From Candidatus Sericytochromatia bacterium (GTDB lineage Bacteria > Cyanobacteriota > Sericytochromatia > JACMPN01): 8,497 nucleotides of DNA. Under the pieces are notes generated by a model. The model was not told the DNA's origin. It made no database searches and saw only the letters and a program-made list of their open reading frames with translations. Location of the stretch: the NCBI GenBank assembly GCA_014377495.1, contig JACMPN010000442.1, forward strand, positions 1-8,497. The letters are read 5' to 3'. Positions 6,506 through 8,497 of this stretch are shown here, in pieces. Each line of letters opens with the position of its first letter. Position 1 is the first letter of the stretch. Both the position numbers and the translations under genes were made by a program.

Positions 6506-8497
6506 TCAGCTGCCCTGGCGGGCGACGTCCGTGGCGAGCACGGCGCCCTCGGCGTTTCTCTGAAAGACGACGCCATTGACGACGTCGGTGTCGACCACCT
6601 GGACCTGTTCACGCCGGGTGTGGACCGCTTCCGTGCCCTTTTCCTGCACGATGATGGTATAGGCCTCGGCCGTTTGCCGGGTCTCGTCCTGCAGTTTCTC
6701 GTTGCGGCGGGCCTCGTCGGCCAGACGGACGTCGTCGTCGCCATCCGTCGACAGGTCCCGTGTCATGAATGACAGCAGGGCCTCGATCAGGGCGTTGTGA
6801 TCGGTCGGGACGAAGCTCATCGTCGCCACCCGATGTTGTTCAGTGGTCAGGGTGACGTCCTCGGGGGGCGGGGCGTCGACGACGGTCTGTTTGCGGTTGA
6901 TCTTGTCAATGGCGAGCTGTGCTTTGGAGTCAATGGCAGCCAGTTTGGCCTGGTTGGCGGCCCGTTTCACCAAGCGGGCCTCAAGGGCGGCGATAATCGT
7001 ATCGATCGTGCGGCCGTCCAGCCTGCCGGTGGGCAGGTTGGCCGCCTTGAGGGCTGTGGTGGTCTCATGCCAGATCCCACGCATCTCCGCACCCAAATCA
7101 CTGTCTTCGCTCAACTTGTCGATGGTTTCGGAGTAGAGCGCAAATTCTTCATCTGTCATCTCGAGATAGGCCATGCCATTGGCGTCGACGGTGAAGAGAT
7201 CGTTGCCGGATGCGTTTTTGCCGAAGGAATTGCTCCATGTTTGCAGCTCGCTCGGCTTAAACAGTTTGGTGTCGACGGTGTGCGGGGTGCGCATCGCACT
7301 GATCAGCCTGCGAGTGGTTTGGGCGTCACCCCCATAGCGCAGCGTGACGGCGTTGGAACCCTCGAGTGCCGAGACGTCGCTGGTGGCAGGCTTGTCGGCG
7401 GCCATGTTCCCCGTGACTGACTTGGAGGCGTTGACAAAATTTGTCTTGATGTATTCGAGGCGCTGCAACTGTGCTGGGCTGGTGATATGGCGGAGGCCTT
7501 CGGTCCTCACGTGCCTGATCGTCGAGTCGATGCTGTTATCAATGGACGCTACGGCGTCGCCCGTCAACTTCGCCAACTCGGGGGCGGTGACCGGGTCGCC
7601 TGCCTGAGACTGGAGTGCTCCATTGACCACAGTGATGCCTTGAGCGCGCAGGAATGAGGCCACTCGGCCTGCAAAGGTCCAGCGTTCCGGACGTTTGCTA
7701 TCCACCGGCTTGTCGCCTTGTTTGGACGACGTGGGATCTTTCCAGCCAGTTTGCGTGGTGCCGAATGCAGGCAATGCTGGCCACGTGGTCATGAGTTCCA
7801 GGATCTTGGGGTTTTCGGTCATGGTCCGGTCCAGTCCCTGGACACCGAGGAGCATCTGGTTGGCTTTGATTCCATCGAGGTCGAATAAGTTTTGTTCCAA
7901 CCGCTTAAAGGCGGAGTCGCTTGCCTGGCTCACGGATTGGTTCAATTTGCTGAATACGGAAGTCATCACCCGGTACAGGGTCTGCGCTCCGAACTTGCAA
8001 TCGGGGACGCCGTTGGGGGCCAGCCCCAACTCCGTCTGTAGTTCTCCGATGGTGATCAGGGGCGGTTTCGTTTTGCCGTGGGGGGCTTTTGCCGTGTAGG
8101 CGGCCAGGATCTTGGTGATGGGTGGGGGTAGGGTTTCGCCGTCCTTGAAATAGCTGCCCGACTTGGGTTTTAAGTCTGTGCTCAGCATCAATGATGCAAA
8201 TTGTGCATCGATCCGGTTTTTGAGTGGCGCCTTTGTGGGATCCGCATCGCCCAATGCCTGGGTAAAGGCCCCGAGTGCGTCACTGAGGGCCATGCGTTGC
8301 TCGTGTACGAGTTCCGCTTGCGGCAGGTTCTGATAGCTGGTCAATTTTGCGGGCGGGGCCGCTTCGATGGCTGACAGCGCCGCCCGGAGGGCCTGCAAAG
8401 ACTTACCGATGGGACTGTCGGGGGACAGGTTTTTCAGGAGCGGTTTGATCGTCTTCAGGGCGGTGTTGGTCTCGTCCTTGAGAGTCGCCAGGGCGGC
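6506..8497 (-). CDS. Large uncharacterised protein B, N-terminus outside window, paralog of A
   Basis: The minus-strand frame is open from the window end to the TGA at 6508-6506, giving 663 residues. The TTG at 8398 is not a needed start, because 33 further codons without a stop precede it and continue the same helical sequence. I do not recognise the family. Fragment numbering: residues 1-110 are helical and Ala/Leu-rich. LITIGELQ leads into LQTELGLAPNGVPDCKFGAQ (from 153), which looks like PG_binding_1 (LQ..LG....DG.FG..T). A domain from about 282 begins FLRAQGITVVNGALQSQAG. Another holds FTVDANGMAYLEMTDEEF (from 435). A charged helix lies near 588-613, and the tail carries NAEGAVLATDVA (648-659). 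No membrane segment is visible. These elements are collinear with those of gene A, but B lacks the long acidic Pro-rich linker. The probable operon order is B then A. GC content is visibly lower in the N-terminal two thirds than in the neighbouring genes. Confidence 0.85.
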   Translation of the reverse strand, partial: AALATLKDETNTALKTIKPLLKNLSPDSPIGKSLQALRAALSAIEAAPPAKLTSYQNLPQAELVHEQRMALSDALGAFTQALGDADPTKAPLKNRIDAQFASLMLSTDLKPKSGSYFKDGETLPPPITKILAAYTAKAPHGKTKPPLITIGELQTELGLAPNGVPDCKFGAQTLYRVMTSVFSKLNQSVSQASDSAFKRLEQNLFDLDGIKANQMLLGVQGLDRTMTENPKILELMTTWPALPAFGTTQTGWKDPTSSKQGDKPVDSKRPERWTFAGRVASFLRAQGITVVNGALQSQAGDPVTAPELAKLTGDAVASIDNSIDSTIRHVRTEGLRHITSPAQLQRLEYIKTNFVNASKSVTGNMAADKPATSDVSALEGSNAVTLRYGGDAQTTRRLISAMRTPHTVDTKLFKPSELQTWSNSFGKNASGNDLFTVDANGMAYLEMTDEEFALYSETIDKLSEDSDLGAEMRGIWHETTTALKAANLPTGRLDGRTIDTIIAALEARLVKRAANQAKLAAIDSKAQLAIDKINRKQTVVDAPPPEDVTLTTEQHRVATMSFVPTDHNALIEALLSFMTRDLSTDGDDDVRLADEARRNEKLQDETRQTAEAYTIIVQEKGTEAVHTRREQVQVVDTDVVNGVVFQRNAEGAVLATDVARQGS

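Noticed and set aside
8396..8398. TTG as the start of gene B
   Set aside because: The frame stays open for 33 more codons to the window edge with similar helical sequence, so B is partial rather than starting here.

Overview
This is a high-GC bacterial chromosomal window with five protein-coding genes and very little intergenic space. Two of the genes run off the window ends. I found no RNA genes, CRISPR arrays, insertion sequences or attachment sites. The Sec-type signal peptide, the PilZ c-di-GMP receptor and the YqeG/AroE pair suggest a free-living bacterium, probably diderm. YqeG-type phosphatases are common in Bacillota, Cyanobacteriota and relatives, but the phylum cannot be fixed from this sequence.

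Left part (1-1762, minus strand): an exported TPR-repeat protein with at least ten repeats. Its signal peptide is intact and only its extreme C-terminus is cut off by the window start. A short divergent promoter region (1763-1888) separates it from the next block.

Middle (1889-3992, plus strand): a tightly packed three-gene operon consisting of a PilZ-domain protein, a YqeG/GEP4-type HAD phosphatase and shikimate dehydrogenase (aroE). The genes are joined by two 4-base stop/start overlaps (ATGA and GTGA), which implies translational coupling. A strong inverted repeat (3969-4022) straddles the end of aroE and faces a convergent gene, so it probably ends transcription from one or both sides.

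Right part (4030-8497, minus strand): two large proteins of no family I recognise, called A (782 aa, complete) and B (at least 663 aa, N-terminus outside the window). They lie head to tail, B upstream of A, with 127 bp between stop and start. Comparing them by eye indicates they are highly diverged paralogs with collinear architecture: a helical N-terminal half, a short motif resembling a PG_binding_1 domain, a second shared domain, a third containing a common F...L..TD.E motif, a charged helix, and a C-terminal beta tail with a shared NA[D/E]GxV signature. A nested hairpin lies in the leader between them. This tandem pair is the most likely undescribed content of the window. Base composition falls visibly in the right-hand 1.3 kb, inside B.
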